Shown here one piece after another: positions 20,691-33,190 of a stretch of 64,000 nt of DNA (the stretch's first letter is position 1; each line of letters begins with the position of its first letter). Under the pieces are notes generated by a model that saw nothing but the letters and a program-made list of their open reading frames with translations, searched no databases and was not told where the DNA came from. Location of the stretch: the NCBI GenBank assembly GCA_003290165.1, contig QNQO01010656.1, positions 62,001 through 126,000 of the forward strand, given 5' to 3'. This DNA is from Berberis thunbergii (lineage: Eukaryota > Streptophyta > Magnoliopsida > Ranunculales > Berberidaceae). The position numbers were made by a program, and so were the translations under genes.

Positions 20691-21015
20691 AAAAATCAAC
20701 TTGAAAGGAGTTTGAAGGCGATTTTGGTTTAATATGGTAGAATAAGGTGAAGCTAGACCATTAATAATTGGGGTCGGTCCACAGCCTGTGAAGATAATGT
20801 ATTCGGTTGACTTCATGTCCAAATGTTGCTGGGACATAATTGATTCTTCTTGTAATCCTCATTTTGTGTGGACTAAATTTGTTCGGCAGTTTCCAGGTTT
20901 GAGCCAATAATACACAAATCACCAAATGAATGCCTAGAGAAGCATTGCTTACTACTAGGCCTAAATTTTTTTGTTAGTGATGATCAACCTTTTATGCTGT
21001 TGTCGAGGATATGTC
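20691..21015. other. upstream flank of the TPR pseudogene
   Basis: AT-rich DNA with no gene. The end near 20990-21020 (gctgttgtcgaggatatgtcataat) resembles the flank at 53250-53275 upstream of the intact TPR gene (gctgtcattcgggtcattgtgtcataat), so the two promoter regions also look duplicated. The Copia element inserted exactly at this ATAAT. Confidence 0.45.
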
Positions 21016-21020
21016 ATAAT

Positions 21021-21663
21021 TGTTGAGGTCCAGCCCATTAGGGTAGATCCAACTTTGGTAATTAATCAAACATAATTTCAAGTTTGGTTGAATAAGGAAA
21101 AAAGTTTCAATTTGTTTTTGTTTTGGCAGCTGGTTAATTAAATAGAAACAAAGTTCTATTTGAGGCGGTGTTGGGTGGCTACAAACAAGTATAAATAGGT
21201 GCATAAAACATAGTTTTATTCAATAGTGTTTTCAAAGAAACTGTTGCGTGAATAACCAACATAGAACATAGTATTCTCTTTGGTGTTTGGTGCGGCTGTG
21301 TGCGCGTGGACGGTGACTTTGTGTCAGATTCTTTGGGCGCAATTTTGTGCGACAACGTGTAACACATGGCTGCAATATCAACTTAGTTTTGTCGATTGAT
21401 TTGGTGGTAAAAGAAGTTGAATGAGTTTTTGGGTTAATTTGCTGTGAGGTAACTCGTGTTATTTACTCCTTGTATTACTCAAGCTTTGGACAAAAAGCTT
21501 GAGAAGTTATTGTACTTCTTCTTATTCATTAGTGGATTCTCTCGGGTTTGCTCCGTGGTTTTTCCCTTCACATTGAAGGGTTTTCCACGTAAATCTTGGT
21601 GTCTCGTTTATCATCGTTTTAGATTATTTTCTTGGTATTGTTTTATTGGTATTTGTCCCAACA
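21021..21663 (+). repeat. 5' LTR of the Copia element
   Basis: A 643-bp LTR, TGTTGAGG...CCCAACA, with a TATA-like tataaatagg near 21191. Its two halves match 25744-26053 and 33236-33578. Confidence 0.93.
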
Positions 21664-21665
21664 AA

Positions 21666-21679
21666 GTAGTATCAGAGCA
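21666..21679 (+). promoter_or_regulatory. primer binding site of the Copia element
   Basis: TAGTATCAGAGCA starts three bases after the LTR. It matches the plant initiator tRNA-Met 3' end complement (TGGTATCAGAGC) except for one base. Confidence 0.8.
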
Positions 21680-21712
21680 ATTGTTGGGAGATTATCAATT
21701 AAGAGAGTTGAC

Positions 21713-22480
21713 ATGGAGAATAACAACAATACAAGGATGATTGGCCTTAATGGCTCAAACTACGTTATTTGGAAAGTCAAAATGGAAGACATATTATACT
21801 GTAAGGATTTGTACCCTCCATTTGAGGGAGATACAGCTAAACCCAAGGATATGTTAGAAGAAGAGTGGAAGAAATTAAACAGAAAGACTATTGGTCACAT
21901 CAGGTAATGGTTAGATGATTAGGTATTTCATCATGTGTTAGCTGAGACGTTTGCACATGCTCTTTGGACCAAACTCCAGAATTTATATGAAAGGAAAACC
22001 GCTGCAAACAAGGCCTTTTTTTATTAGGAAGTTAGTTAATTTGAAATTCAAGGTAGTTCTTTTGCTGAGCACTTAAATGAGGTGCAAAGTGTGGTGAATC
22101 AGTTGTTCAACATGAAGATAGTGTTAGATAATGAAATACAAGCACTATTACTTCTTAGCTCATTACTAGATAGTTGGGAAATATTGGTGGTGTCAGTTAG
22201 TAATTTGTCACCGAATGGACAGTTGACCATGGTGTTGGTTACTGGTAGTTTATTTAATGAAGTGACTACAAGGAAGTTTGTCGGTACTGATCATTCCCAA
22301 GCACTTGTGACTGAAACTAGAGGGAGAGAAAAATGTAAGAAATATCATGGTTATGATAATAACCGTGATAAGTCAAGAGGGTGATCAAAGTGAAGAGATA
22401 GAAGTTTTAAGTGTTATTATTGTGTTAAATCAAGCAATTTCAGAAAACAATGTTATACTTACAAAAGATATTTGAAAGAG
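21713..22480 (+). pseudogene. Copia gag remnant
   Basis: Gag forms the particle that packages the RNA. The frame opens at an ATG at 21713 (MENNNNTRM) with LNGSNYVIWKVKMED, the usual start of Tnt1-type gag. It continues with FAEHLNEVQSVVNQL near 22060 and ends at a zinc knuckle CYYCVKSSNFRKQC near 22415, where the conserved His is Asn. Stop codons occur at 21905, near 22025 and near 22382, and the frame changes before the protease. Confidence 0.85.
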
Positions 22481-23884
22481 GGAAAAAGGAAGAATGGTGA
22501 TAGTAAAGAAGTTATAGCTGCTGTTCCTGATGAACCCGTGGCTCTTTGTATGGCAAAGGTAAATGTTTGCATGTTGCAAATGAAGGAAGCGAATGGATTA
22601 TTGACACTGGTGCATCTTATCATGCAACCCAAAGGAAAGACTATTTCACTACTTATAGAGCAAAAGATTTTGGCAGTGTAAAGATGGGAAACACTAACAA
22701 CTCTAAAACAGTGGGAATAGGTGATATGTGTGCCCAGACTAATACGGGGTGCACGTTGACTTTGAAAGATATACGTCATGATCCTGATCTTCGTCTAAAC
22801 CTGATTTCTTCACTTTTTTTGGATAAACAAGGGTATATTAATTATTTTGGTAATGGTGCATGGAAGCTTACCAAAGGTTCACTTGTTGTGGCAAAGGGTA
22901 AGGCGTGTTGCACACTATACAAGACTCAGGTGAAATTGTGTAAGACCGGTTTGAATGCAGCTGAAAATGATTCTTCTACAAATTTGTGGCATAGACGACT
23001 TACACACATGAGTGAGAAATGTATGCAATTCTTAGAAAAGAAGAAATTAATTCCCTCTTTGAAAGATACTCCCCTTAACCGTTGTGATTATTGTTTATTT
23101 GGTAAACACCATAGAGTTGCATTTCATAGATCATCAAAAAGAAAATATGGCTTATTAGATTTGGTTTACACTGATGTTTGTGGTCCCATTGAAGTATATT
23201 CTCTTGGTGGTAGTAGATATTTCTTGACATTTATTGATGATGCATCAAGAAAGGTGTGGATATATTTTCTCAGATTTGAAGACCAGGTTTTTCACCTATT
23301 CCAGCAATTTCATGCCAAGGTTGAAAGAGAAACAGGTAGAGTTTTGAAGTGTCTCCGCAGTGATAATGGTGGCGAATACACATCAAAAGAATTTAAATCT
23401 TATTGTAGTAAGTTTGGTATACGACATGAAAAGACAGTTCTTGACACTCCACAACATAATGGGGTAGCAGAAAAAATGAACTGAACTATTGTAGAAAAGG
23501 TGAGATGCATGCTTCGCATGGCTAAATTGTCAAAAGAGTTCTGGTCTGAAGCTGCTGGTACAACTTGTTATCTCATCAACAAGTCTCCTTCATTTCCCTT
23601 AGATGGTGACATTCCAGAAAGAGTGTGGAGAGGGAAAGATAGTTCATACTCTCATCTGAAGGTATTTGGTTGTAAAGCATTTGTTCATGTACCGAAGGAG
23701 CAGAGATGAAAGCTTGATGAGAAGGCATCTCCATGTATTTTCATTGGTCATGGGAGATGAGCAGTTTGGCTACAGATTATGGGATCTTGAGAATAAGAAA
23801 ATTATTAAAAGCAAAGATGTGGTATTTTATGAAGATCATGCCATTGCAGATTTTGAGAAAATAAAAGCCCAAGCAAATAAATAA
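22481..23884 (+). pseudogene. Copia protease and integrase remnant
   Basis: The longest open part is 22546-23484. The protease motif WIIDTGASYHAT is at about 22596-22630. The integrase zinc region HRRLTHMSEK...CDYCLFGK is at about 22990-23105. The core has VYTDVCGPIE, then FIDDASRKVWIYFL and RSDNGGEYTSKEF, then a TPQHNGVAE stretch that ends in an in-frame TGA (23482-23484). The protein text resumes in the same frame (CMLRMAKLSKEFWSEA) to another stop at 23707, after which the frame shifts. The catalytic Asp residues are still there, but the chain is broken. Confidence 0.9.
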
Positions 23885-25713
23885 TGAGGTAGCAGATCTT
23901 ACACCACTTCCTCCTCCTTTGTCGCATGTTGAAAATGGGGGAGAGATGCTAGATGATATAGTTGGTGACCATATGCCAGAAAATGAAGTTGTTAATGATG
24001 ATCATGTAAAAACAGATGAGACTGCGCATGAAGAGCAACCCCTTCAGCAAGAAATAGTAGAGCCTCAATTAAAAAGGTCTAACAGAGAGCGCCAACCTTC
24101 AAAGAGGTATCCCAATGATGAGTATGTTTTCCTTATAGAAGAAGGTGAATCAGAAAATTTTCAAGAAGTACTAGATCATAAAGATAAATATAGATGGATG
24201 AAAGCTATGCAAGAAGAGATTAGTTCCTTGCATAAGAATGATACTTATGATTTAGTTGAGATTCCAAAAGGTAGAAAACCTTTGAAGAACAAATGGGTGT
24301 ACAAATTGAAAAAGGATGATGATGGAAATAAAGTGAAGCACAAAGCACGGTAAGTGGTAAAAAGCTTTGCGGAAAAGAATGGGATAGATTTTGATGAGAT
24401 ATTCTCACCCGTGGTGAATATGACATCCATTAGAGTGGTGTTAAGTCTTGCAGCTAGCCTGGATCTTGAGATTGACTAGTTAGATGTTAAAACTACATTT
24501 CTTCATGGTTATTTGCATGAAGAAATATACATGGCACAACCAGAGGGTTTTGAAGTGAAAAGGAAAGAACATATGGTTTGCAGATTGAAGAAAAACCTGT
24601 ATGGATTGAAACAGACTCCAAGATAGTGGTATAAGAAGTTTGACTTCTTTATGGTAGGACATGGCTACAAGAGAACACTTCTAGACCATTTTGTTTATGT
24701 CAGATATTTTTTGCCTGATAGCTTCATTATTCTCTTGATTTGTGTTGATGATATGCTAATTGTTGGAAAAGATGTTTATATGATTGGCAGGTTGAATTTT
24801 TTTTTTTTTTAGCTCTTTTGATATGAAAGACTTGGGGCCAGCTCAACACATCCCAGGGATGAAGATTACACGTGACAGAAAAATTAAGAAGTTGTGGTTG
24901 TCACAAGAAAAGTATGTTGAAAATGTACTTGAAAGGTTCAACATGAATGATGCTAAGCCCGTGAGTACTCTACTTGCTAATCACTTCAAGTTAAGTGCCA
25001 AGTTATCTCCTCATACTAATGAAGAAAAAAAGCATATGTCAGGTATTCCATACTCCTCTTCTGTTGGGTGTTTGATGTATGCTATGGTTTGTACAAAACC
25101 AGATATTGCTCAAGCAGTCGGTGTTGTGAGTAGGTATTCAGAAAATCTAAGAAAAGAACATTGGACTGCAGTTAAATGGATTATGAGATATTTGAAAGGT
25201 ACTTCAAAGATTTGTTTAAGCTTTGGTAATTAAGGAGCTGTGTTAGAAGGGTACACAGATGCAGATTTTGCAGGTGATTTAGACAAGAAGAGGTTGACTT
25301 CAGGTTATGCTTTCACTTTTGGTGGGGAAGTTGTAGCTTGGCAGTCTAGATTGCAAAAGTGTGTTGCTTTGTCAACTACTGAAGCCGAGTATATTGCCAT
25401 TAATGAAGCAGGGAAGGAAATGTTATGGTTGAAAATATTGCTCGAGCTGGGTGTGAATAAGAATAAGTATGCGGTGCATTGTGATAGTCAGAGTTCTACT
25501 GAGTTGAGTAAGAATGACACATACCATGGACTTACCAAGAATATTGATACATATTGCCACTGGATACGTGATGTGCTTGAGAAAAATTGTTTCCAGGTTG
25601 CAAAAATTCATACTAGTAAAAATCCTTCTGACATGATGACAAAAGTAGTTCCAAAGGAAAACAAGAGTTCTGTAGAGAATTCATTGGAATGGCCTAATAT
25701 GATTAGGCGGTGA
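23885..25713 (+). pseudogene. Copia reverse transcriptase and RNase H remnant
   Basis: A linker with RSNRERQPSKRYPNDEYV leads to WMKAMQEEISSLHKNDTYDLVE and NKWVYKLKKDDDGN at about 24100-24340. Reverse transcriptase text continues through stops at 24351, about 24476 and 24625. The active-site region LICVDDMLIVGKD (about 24740) keeps VDD. After a T-run frameshift near 24800 come MKDLGPAQHIPGMKITRDR and the C-terminal text to a stop at 25231. RNase H follows: [19 protein letters not shown], then [16 protein letters not shown], to 25713. RNase H is nearly intact. Confidence 0.9.
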
Positions 25714-25730
25714 TTCTTCCCTAATGGTCT

Positions 25731-25743
25731 GGAGGGGGAGATT
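25731..25743 (+). promoter_or_regulatory. polypurine tract of the Copia element
   Basis: GGAGGGGGAGATT lies directly before the 3' LTR start (TGTTGAGG at 25744), as expected for plus-strand priming. Confidence 0.8.
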
Positions 25744-26053
25744 TGTTGAGGTCCAACCCATTAGGGTAGATCCAACTTTGGTAATTAATCAAACATAATT
25801 TCAAGTTTGGTTGAATAAGGAAAAATGTTTTCAATAAGAAACAAAAACAGAGTTTTTGTTCTGGCAGCTGGTTAATTAAATAAAAACAAAGTTCTATTTG
25901 AGGCGGTGTTGGGTGGCTGCAAACACGTATAAATAGGTGCATAAAATAGAGTTTTATTCAATAGTATTTTCAAAGAAATTGCCGCGTGAAAAACAACAGA
26001 GAACATAGTATTATCTTTGGTGTTTGGTGCGGCTGTGTACGCGTGCACGGTGA
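25744..26053 (+). repeat. 3' LTR of the Copia element, first part
   Basis: Matches the first part of the 5' LTR and stops at gcacggTGA, where CACTA-C is inserted. The sequence resumes at 33233 with TGACTTTGTGTC. Confidence 0.93.
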
Positions 26054-26094
26054 CCCTACAACAGATTTTATTTAAGTGGCGCTTCTCCAATCGC

Positions 26095-26520
26095 CGGTAT
26101 CTGAGAAAATGTGCTGATTTAGATCATTGACGACATTTTATAAAGCGTCGCAAAAGCACCGGTAAAAGTAGGCGCCTCGAAAAGATTAACGAAGCCTTAA
26201 GCAAATCGCCGGTTAAAATGGACATTTACGGCGCTTACAAAGTGCCGGTAAAGCTTATATAAGCGCTGCCAGAGACATGGATACGTCAATTCCCTTGGAG
26301 AAAAACGCCGAATTTATAACCTTTTAATGGCGCTATAAAGCGCCGTTAAAGATATTTTGCGACGCTTTTAAAGCACCGGTTATGTCAACAAACCTGTTAA
26401 ACCAACCTTTTAATGGCGCTTTAAAGCGCCGAAAAAGATTGGTTTTGCGACGCTTTCAAAGCGCCGTTTGTGCTAACAAATTATAATGGCGCTTTGAAAG
26501 TGCCCGTTATGTTAACATAA
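26095..26520. repeat. left subterminal repeats of CACTA-C
   Basis: At least eight words of the type TGGCGCTTTAAAGCGCCG, partly palindromic and spaced by 40-60 bp. These are probable transposase-binding sites. Confidence 0.75.
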
Positions 26521-26939
26521 CTGGAAAAAAAATTAATTTCCAAGCTCCTCCACATTGTATAAAACTCATGTTTAACAATGGATTAAATGAAATTCACAAG
26601 GTTTAATAATGGATCAAGTGAAACCGAAGAAATGTAGTAAGAAAGATAGGTGACACTCATTGGAACTAAAAGCATAATTTGCTTCTTGGCCTCATTACAA
26701 TTACAAATGAGAATATGACCTCAAACTTTTGGAAATATTTTCATTTTCAGCATAATCCTCTTCGATACATAGATAAAATCGACTGTTGAAAAGATGAGAA
26801 ACAACACAAATCTCAGAGATCCACTTTGCCCATTGTCACAACATCAATGATATGAGTCCAAGCAACACCAATTATGAAATGAAACGAATTCAATTTTATC
26901 TAAGTGAAACACACAAACTGCTCATAGTGTATGGATTGC

Positions 26940-27420
26940 AGGAAGCAACACTCAGTCTCACCTTCCTTGATCTTCTCCACCGAAGCAAGAAGAGCTTTCC
27001 TCCTTGTCTTCTTCAACCACTGCAAATATGACAGTTCATAAGCACACACTGACATAGATAGAATAGTATCACACAATAATAATAACTTGATAAGTGTTTT
27101 GAACCAATAACTACCTTGCAGAATCAAAAAAATACAATTACTGTGTATTTATTATGTGGAACTACTTCCAGTAAACAGCTAGACCTTTTTTTTTGAGGAA
27201 AAATTAAAGCAAACCCTGCTTTTTGCAGCTGAAAGCTGATGTTTGTCTCTCAGCTCTGTCAATCTGGCTTCATTTACAACCTGATAACCCATACATGCAG
27301 TCAATACAAGTTGGTTGTTGTCAAATGTTGCGCTAGCAAGGGACTGCAGCAAGGTAACTGCATCTCCAGGGTCCTTTGTTGTCAGTAATGCAGGAGCTAC
27401 AAGAAAACTAAATAGGATTA
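26940..27420 (-). pseudogene. captured exon-like fragments of unidentified gene(s)
   Basis: Two minus-strand pieces look like former exons. One, entered after an AG near 27400, reads APALLTTKDPGDAVTLLQS, LASATFDNNQLVLTACMGYQ and VVNEARLTELRDKHQLSAAK (about 27399-27210). The other reads QWLKKTRRKALLASVEKIK (about 27022-26965) and runs into a GGTGAGAC that could be a splice donor. The family was not recognised. Their position near HMG-box exons, inside a CACTA element, suggests capture of host gene DNA. Confidence 0.4.
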
Positions 27421-27754
27421 AGCTCTAATAATTACCAGCAGAGCATAGACAAGTAGGATACTGCATATGCACAAACAACAAAGAAAATGCGGTTCGCTCT
27501 GGACCGTATAACTCCATCAAAGCAAGTGCAGTTCAAAATAGCATAACACAATTTCCTTCAAATAGAAGCACATCCCATATTCTAAGAACTGGAGTCAGAA
27601 AAAAAAATTTATTGTAAAAGTTAATACAAAAGTTGCATTGGGGAATATACTATCAACATTAAGTGATTTGCTCATGGAAGAGTATAGAAGTTCACCAGTT
27701 TCCCATGGAAGCATATTTACAAAAATGGAAAGGAACCAAGGACCAGTACAATAC

Positions 27755-27996
27755 CCTTCTTGTCTGGATTTGCTTTTTTGAATGACTTTCTAAAATCATC
27801 CCTACAACAAAATTCATTCCAGTTAGAGTTGAAAACAATGTTCTTAGCCAATACAATCTATCAAGGAAATACTTACAGAAACAGAAAGTAAGCAGTCTGA
27901 GGATGCTTGGGCATGTTGGAGACTTTTGATTTTCTACTCTTCTTTGCTTTTGATGTTGATTTCACTACCTTCGCATTCCCTACCTTGGCTTTAGTC
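27755..27996 (-). pseudogene. captured HMGB-type HMG-box exons
   Basis: HMGB proteins are small nuclear proteins that bend DNA. One minus-strand exon (27996-27877) is preceded by a T-tract and AG. It encodes a basic stretch (KVVKSTSKAKKSRKSKV) and the start of an HMG box, PKHPQTAYFLFL, ending at a GTAAGT donor. After an intron ending TTGTTGTAG, a 47-nt exon (27801-27755) encodes DDFRKSFKKANPDKKG. The phases match across the intron. The rest of the HMG box is not found downstream, so this is a partial gene capture. An upstream piece near 28060-28110 may be another exon, but it has a stop. Confidence 0.75.
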
Positions 27997-28099
27997 CTAA
28001 AAAAAATTCGCACATGTTAAAATTTTCATCAAGTATCTCACACTCACAAAATAGACTATAGCAGAAGAAAAGCCTACTTGGTTTATGCAGCTTTTTCAA

Positions 28100-30185
28100 C
28101 AACAGTAGACTCTGAAAATCAAATAGAAATAGAAAATTAGAACAAAAATGTTCATATACTGTTTTTTTTTTCAAATCAATGATCAGCATACTGACCAGTA
28201 TGCTTGAATCTGTGCAGCCAATGTTAGAAAAATAGTTCAAAATTTTCAGCCAATGTGGAGAACAAAGAATGTGCATTTTAACACCTGAATGGAGACATTT
28301 ATTCACCTCTGGCACTTCAAATAAATCTTCTGAAGTGGTGTTTACCACCTATTTTGAACAAATACAAAATTAGTACAACGCACTCATTCGAAACAAAGAC
28401 ACAAACTGATCATTTTGCTTATAAACTAGCAACCCTATCGTCACCAAGGATAAGGCCTAAACAAAAATACGTTTAGACCTTAAAAGACCTTTATCATGAA
28501 CTAGGCCAACCAAACTTTCAAAACCCAAATTGCAACCATAAACTTGTAAGCAATAAAAACACCATACCTGGCTGACTCTAGCCCTATCCCCTGCTAAATT
28601 CCAGCACATCATCACGCTAACAACAGAAAAAAAAAAAAAAAAGCAACAGAGTGCATCAGGACAGAGCACTCTATCAAAACAGAGTGTGTTGTCCAGTGTA
28701 TTGCAACACCGAAAAAACTGGACAGAGCAGCTCCAATTCTTGGCAGACCAGCCCTGCAAGCAAACTTCGCTGCTCCTAGTCCACGACACTTCAAGTTAAT
28801 GTCAAAACCTTGCATATTAACATCAAAACTACACACAAGAGAACATAACACAAGCTTGATCAATCTCTTACTGCAATACCCACACACAAAAACAGAGCAA
28901 ATCAATGAAACCCAATACAAGAAAACAACTCATTTTCATCCAAACATATAACATAACACAAGCTTACCATCTGTGTGCTTAAAGTTTTTTCAATGGGAGG
29001 CAACATAAAAATTGCTTATCAGAAACTAAATTTAGTCATACAATTGTATTAATAGAAATGTTTTGAAACAAATAGTAGTTAAACTACACATCAACAACAT
29101 TGGTACTGCATTAACAATGGTAAACCTTTCTTCAATAGTTCCGGTACTCAAGAACCTATAGATGTTATACTCTCTTCATTTGATAAGCTTATCATTTAAC
29201 ACTTAAAATGAAAGAACAGACATGTTACGTAGGTAAAATAACAGAAGTATAAAGGATCATTAAAACGGTTGACTAATTTCCATCATTTACTAATAGGAGT
29301 GTTTCCATCAAGCCTAAAAAATGGATATCTTCTTTCACGGCATAATTGACCAGAAAGGTCCAGGGTCTTATTTAATACAATAAAACATCATTTATAGATC
29401 ATGTATTCATTAACCCTCAAATAAATAAATAAACTTAAAAAATATTCTATAAAGAATAGAACCACTACAGAGGCTTATGACGACTGATTTATAAAGAATA
29501 GTCTCAGATTGCTTATTCTTTTATACCACTTGTTTCAATTTGAACCATGGTTTCCTCATCTACTCATAGGGTAATTATCCTTATTGTCTGTATTGGGTCT
29601 CTGATTGTGCAATCAGAACATGTCTACGGTTTGAGAAGTTTAGAATTTGTTCTTAGATGGGAGAATGCAGAATAGCATGGATCAGTACGGAAGGGTTCAC
29701 ATGTTCCAAAAGATGTCAGCATTGTTGAGACTTCTAACAGCAAGAAACAATCTGCAACTGCACCCATGACATTCAATCTCAGTTCAAGCAAAAAAAGAGT
29801 TAGGAAAGGACCTGACCCCATTCATAACAAGTGTTGATTGTTGGAGATGTTTGTTCTACTGTAGAATATTTTAGTGGAAGTGAATTGGAAAAGAAATATA
29901 TGGCTTTGTTTCTCATTGATCTCTGCTTCCTTATAGAACTTCTTTTTCTTCTTCTTTTCTGAATTATTTAGGTTGTTTATGTTTCGTTGTTGAATTGATT
30001 TAGCAATTTTTTTATGGAGTTGTATAGACAGTAGAATCATCTATTATAGGATCATATGAGATTGCTCACCTTTCCGGTTCTAGCCATCTCTGGATATTAA
30101 TTATATGAAAAAAGTACAACAGCCTATTATTCAAAAAAAAAAAGTTCAATTTTTATTTTGTTTTCTTTTCTATTCTTAGTTGGCC
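28100..30185. other. interior of CACTA-C without recognised genes
   Basis: The minus strand has exon-like text at 28290-28348 (VNTTSEDLFEVPEVNKC) and hydrophobic frames to about 28900, none identifiable. The stretch 28970-30185 is AT-rich and shows nothing specific. It is absent from the downstream tandem copies. Confidence 0.4.
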
Positions 30186-31072
30186 ATTCAAAACTGAATG
30201 TTCTCACTCTAGATCTCTTTCAGCTGCAGAGAACATGTTCAACAGACAGTGAAACAATGAACGAGTGCTTACTCTATGAAATAAGATCCAAATTTAAACT
30301 AAAGGAAAAGAGGAATATAGGCTGAATAAAAACATGTCTTCCAGTCAATAGTTTTGCAGTTATGGTTACCGACCCCCTACTTTTTGTTAACCTTGTGGCA
30401 TAGACCACTCGAGGAGAGGGCATGGACAGGGTAGGAAGATCATTGAGAAAAAAAAGAAAAAGGAAAGCCACGTTTGAGAGAAAATGGAAGGTGTGGCTTT
30501 TTATATTTTGGTTAGAACAACATAGTAACTCAATATCCTTATATTACAAGATTGAACATCTTCATGTGCTCTAGTATTGACTTCTCTTGCTCTACAATTT
30601 ACAGACTTGGATAGAATGGATTTTAAGTAACAATCTGTATAATTTTTTTTTATTGTGATATAAGTTACTATTATTTCTTTATTTATATTGAGCAAGTGAT
30701 ATTATAATGAATAACTGTTGTGATAGTAAGTGATTACAAATCATTTTTCCCCAATAAATTACACATTTTAGATTGCTAAATACAATTACAATAATTGTTA
30801 TCTCGTGTAATAGATGTTCCAAAGTTCGTAGATGGAAATTTTGAACTAATTCTTCATAAAGCAACCATCTGCGGCTCCTCCCAGAGAGCCTTCTACAGAG
30901 GACTCAACCCAATGCCTTTATCCCCTAGTGAAATTGTACCCCATGAACCAGGCCGTAAACATCGTGCAGTGGCAAAGGGGGTTCATAAAACACTCTGTAA
31001 ATATTTATGCTTGTAAATCAATTGCCCATCTTGTTCACTTTCGATTTCAATTATGTCAAAATGATGTGTGGT

Positions 31073-31076
<4 letters not shown>

Positions 31077-31127
<51 letters not shown>
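31077..31127. repeat. (AT)n microsatellite
   Basis: About 25 AT dinucleotides. The equivalent places in units B and C (near 36168 and 47308) have only about four, so it expanded here or shrank there. Confidence 0.9.
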
Positions 31128-31128
<1 letters not shown>

Positions 31129-32434
31129 AAGCAATGTGAAAATCTAAATACAATTTGGTGAGTTACGACACAATACAATTTGGTGAGTTATGACACAGTG
31201 ATTTTTGCTTTTATTTTCAAAATTTTAACAACATTTTAATCCAAATAAAAAACCTATACCCTAACTTATTTTATATGAAATAAATTAAAGATTCATTGAA
31301 AATCAGAAAAGGAGAACAAGATATGAAACCCTAGCCGATAAGGCTAAAAAAAACCGTGTATGAAACCCGTCCTAACAAAATCAGTTGCTAACCTATTTGA
31401 ATGACAACGTTAACTAAGCTTGTGGCAGCACTAAACTGAAGAGGAACTTTTTGCAGGTGAATTTGGATTAGGGTCGCAGAGCAATGGCTGCAACAAAGAA
31501 AAACAGTGAATAAGAATTGCCAAATTGAGAATAAACACATACAATCTAAGATAAAACTACATTGATTAGACAACATGTGTGTTAATGACCTTAGCGATAT
31601 ACCATGCAAGCATCTCAAGATACCCTCAATTCGACACAATTGCAATTCTAGAAGACAAGCTTGTAGACAAATTAACATGTGAATTGGAATTACAGTTGTT
31701 GAAACATGTCAGTATAATTTGCATACAAATTCAATTCTTTTATCCACAATGTCATAAATACTTTAAGGTTTACCCCAAAGTAACAGTTAGATAACCCTTT
31801 ACCATGGTTGTCCGCTGGGTCACTCCCCCCAAGAAGCATTCAACATGCATTATTAGGGAAATTGCCTATGCGAGCTTGTTCAAATATCTAATATTTCAAG
31901 TAATGCTACATATGGTTTGAAGCTCAGAATCTTATAGCATTCATACCGAGACAAGTCAGCCTCTCGAGTACTTAGACTAAGATCACTAATTACTTATAGT
32001 TGTTGCATAAAAAATGCACTATTGGATGATAGACACTACCTAAATCAAAACGATGAATTATTCCTTGGCCAATGCTAGTAATGAAACATGCAGATCACAG
32101 TAGAATTTTTTTTTTTGATATGCGGAAAAAAGTTTCTCCATAACAAAATAACGATCATTTCAAAGCCTAAAAACAATGTTCCTGGTCCTACGAAGTCAAT
32201 TTTACCAAAAATAAATAATGCCTTTATACAACAAACATATTAAAATTTTATGAAGCAATAAAAACAGTTTCCATGTTACCTTGTTGCAGCAATAGACTGA
32301 AGAGGAACTTCAGTTGTTAGGTTTTAGCTTTGAGTTTCTTCCACAACATTTACAATTAGTCCAATTCATCCAACTGAGTTTCCAATTCGTCCAATTAGGT
32401 TTTAGCTTTGAGTTTTCTTCGACCACGTTTCCTG

Positions 32435-32725
32435 TAAGGGAGGGAGATTTGAGATGAGAACGAACGAGGAAAGGAAGGTCCGAAATAGAGCCGAAAAGAG
32501 GTTAAAAACATAGCTTAGAGCCAAGAGGGAAGAAGAGAAAACGCAAAGGAGGGAAGTCGCGAAGTAGGGAGGAAAATCGCGACACTGTAAAGGAGGGAAG
32601 GAGGGAAGAGGGAACGAGCAAAGTCAGACTGGAAGGAGCGAATGAGAGGGAAGGAGGAAGGAGGGAAGTCGCAAAGAAAGAGGAAGTAGAAACTCGCGAA
32701 TGAGCGCAGGAGGGAAGGATATTAT
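32435..32725. repeat. purine-rich GGAGGGAAG tract of CACTA-C
   Basis: Nearly 300 bp strongly biased to A and G on the plus strand, made of short GAGGGAAGTCGCGAA-like words. It is repeated at 37500-37770 and 48590-48890. Frames through it are low complexity. On the minus strand it could serve as a pyrimidine-rich leader. Confidence 0.6.
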
Positions 32726-32799
32726 AAATGGGTAACATCTAATCTTATTACATCTAATACGACATTTTAAATACACAAATTTATTTTCATTAGCAAGAT

Positions 32800-33190
32800 G
32801 CATTGGCGGGTTTTTTTTTCGCTCTTTACCGACGCTTCAAAACGGCATTTTGGAAAACACAATTTTATTTTCTTTAGCGGGATGGCGTGGCAGGTTTTTT
32901 TTCGATCTTTACCGGCACTTCATAACAAAACGCCGGTATTGTGTGATCTTTTTTACCGGCGATTCCTTACAAAAACACCGGTATTGTTTGATTTTTACCG
33001 GCGCTTCCTTACAAAAACGCCGGTATTGTTAGATCTTTACCGACGCTTCCTTATCAAAACGCTGGTATTGCTTAAGACTCAATTTTTCCCCCTAGCGAAA
33101 ACGATCACGGGTTTTTTTTTTGTTATTTACCGACGCTTTATATCCGAAACGCCGTTATTGAGTATGTTGCACCGGCGCTTTTATTGAAAC
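32800..33190. repeat. right subterminal repeats of CACTA-C
   Basis: About eight copies of 'tttaccggcgcttccttacaaaaacgccggtatt'-like words up to the GTAGTG terminus, complementary in style to the left subterminal repeats. Copies lie at 37845-38310 and 48975-49490. Confidence 0.75.

Noticed and set aside
30928..31161. Frame ending in repeated Tyr-Ile
   Set aside because: It reads through the (AT)n microsatellite, which differs in length between tandem copies.
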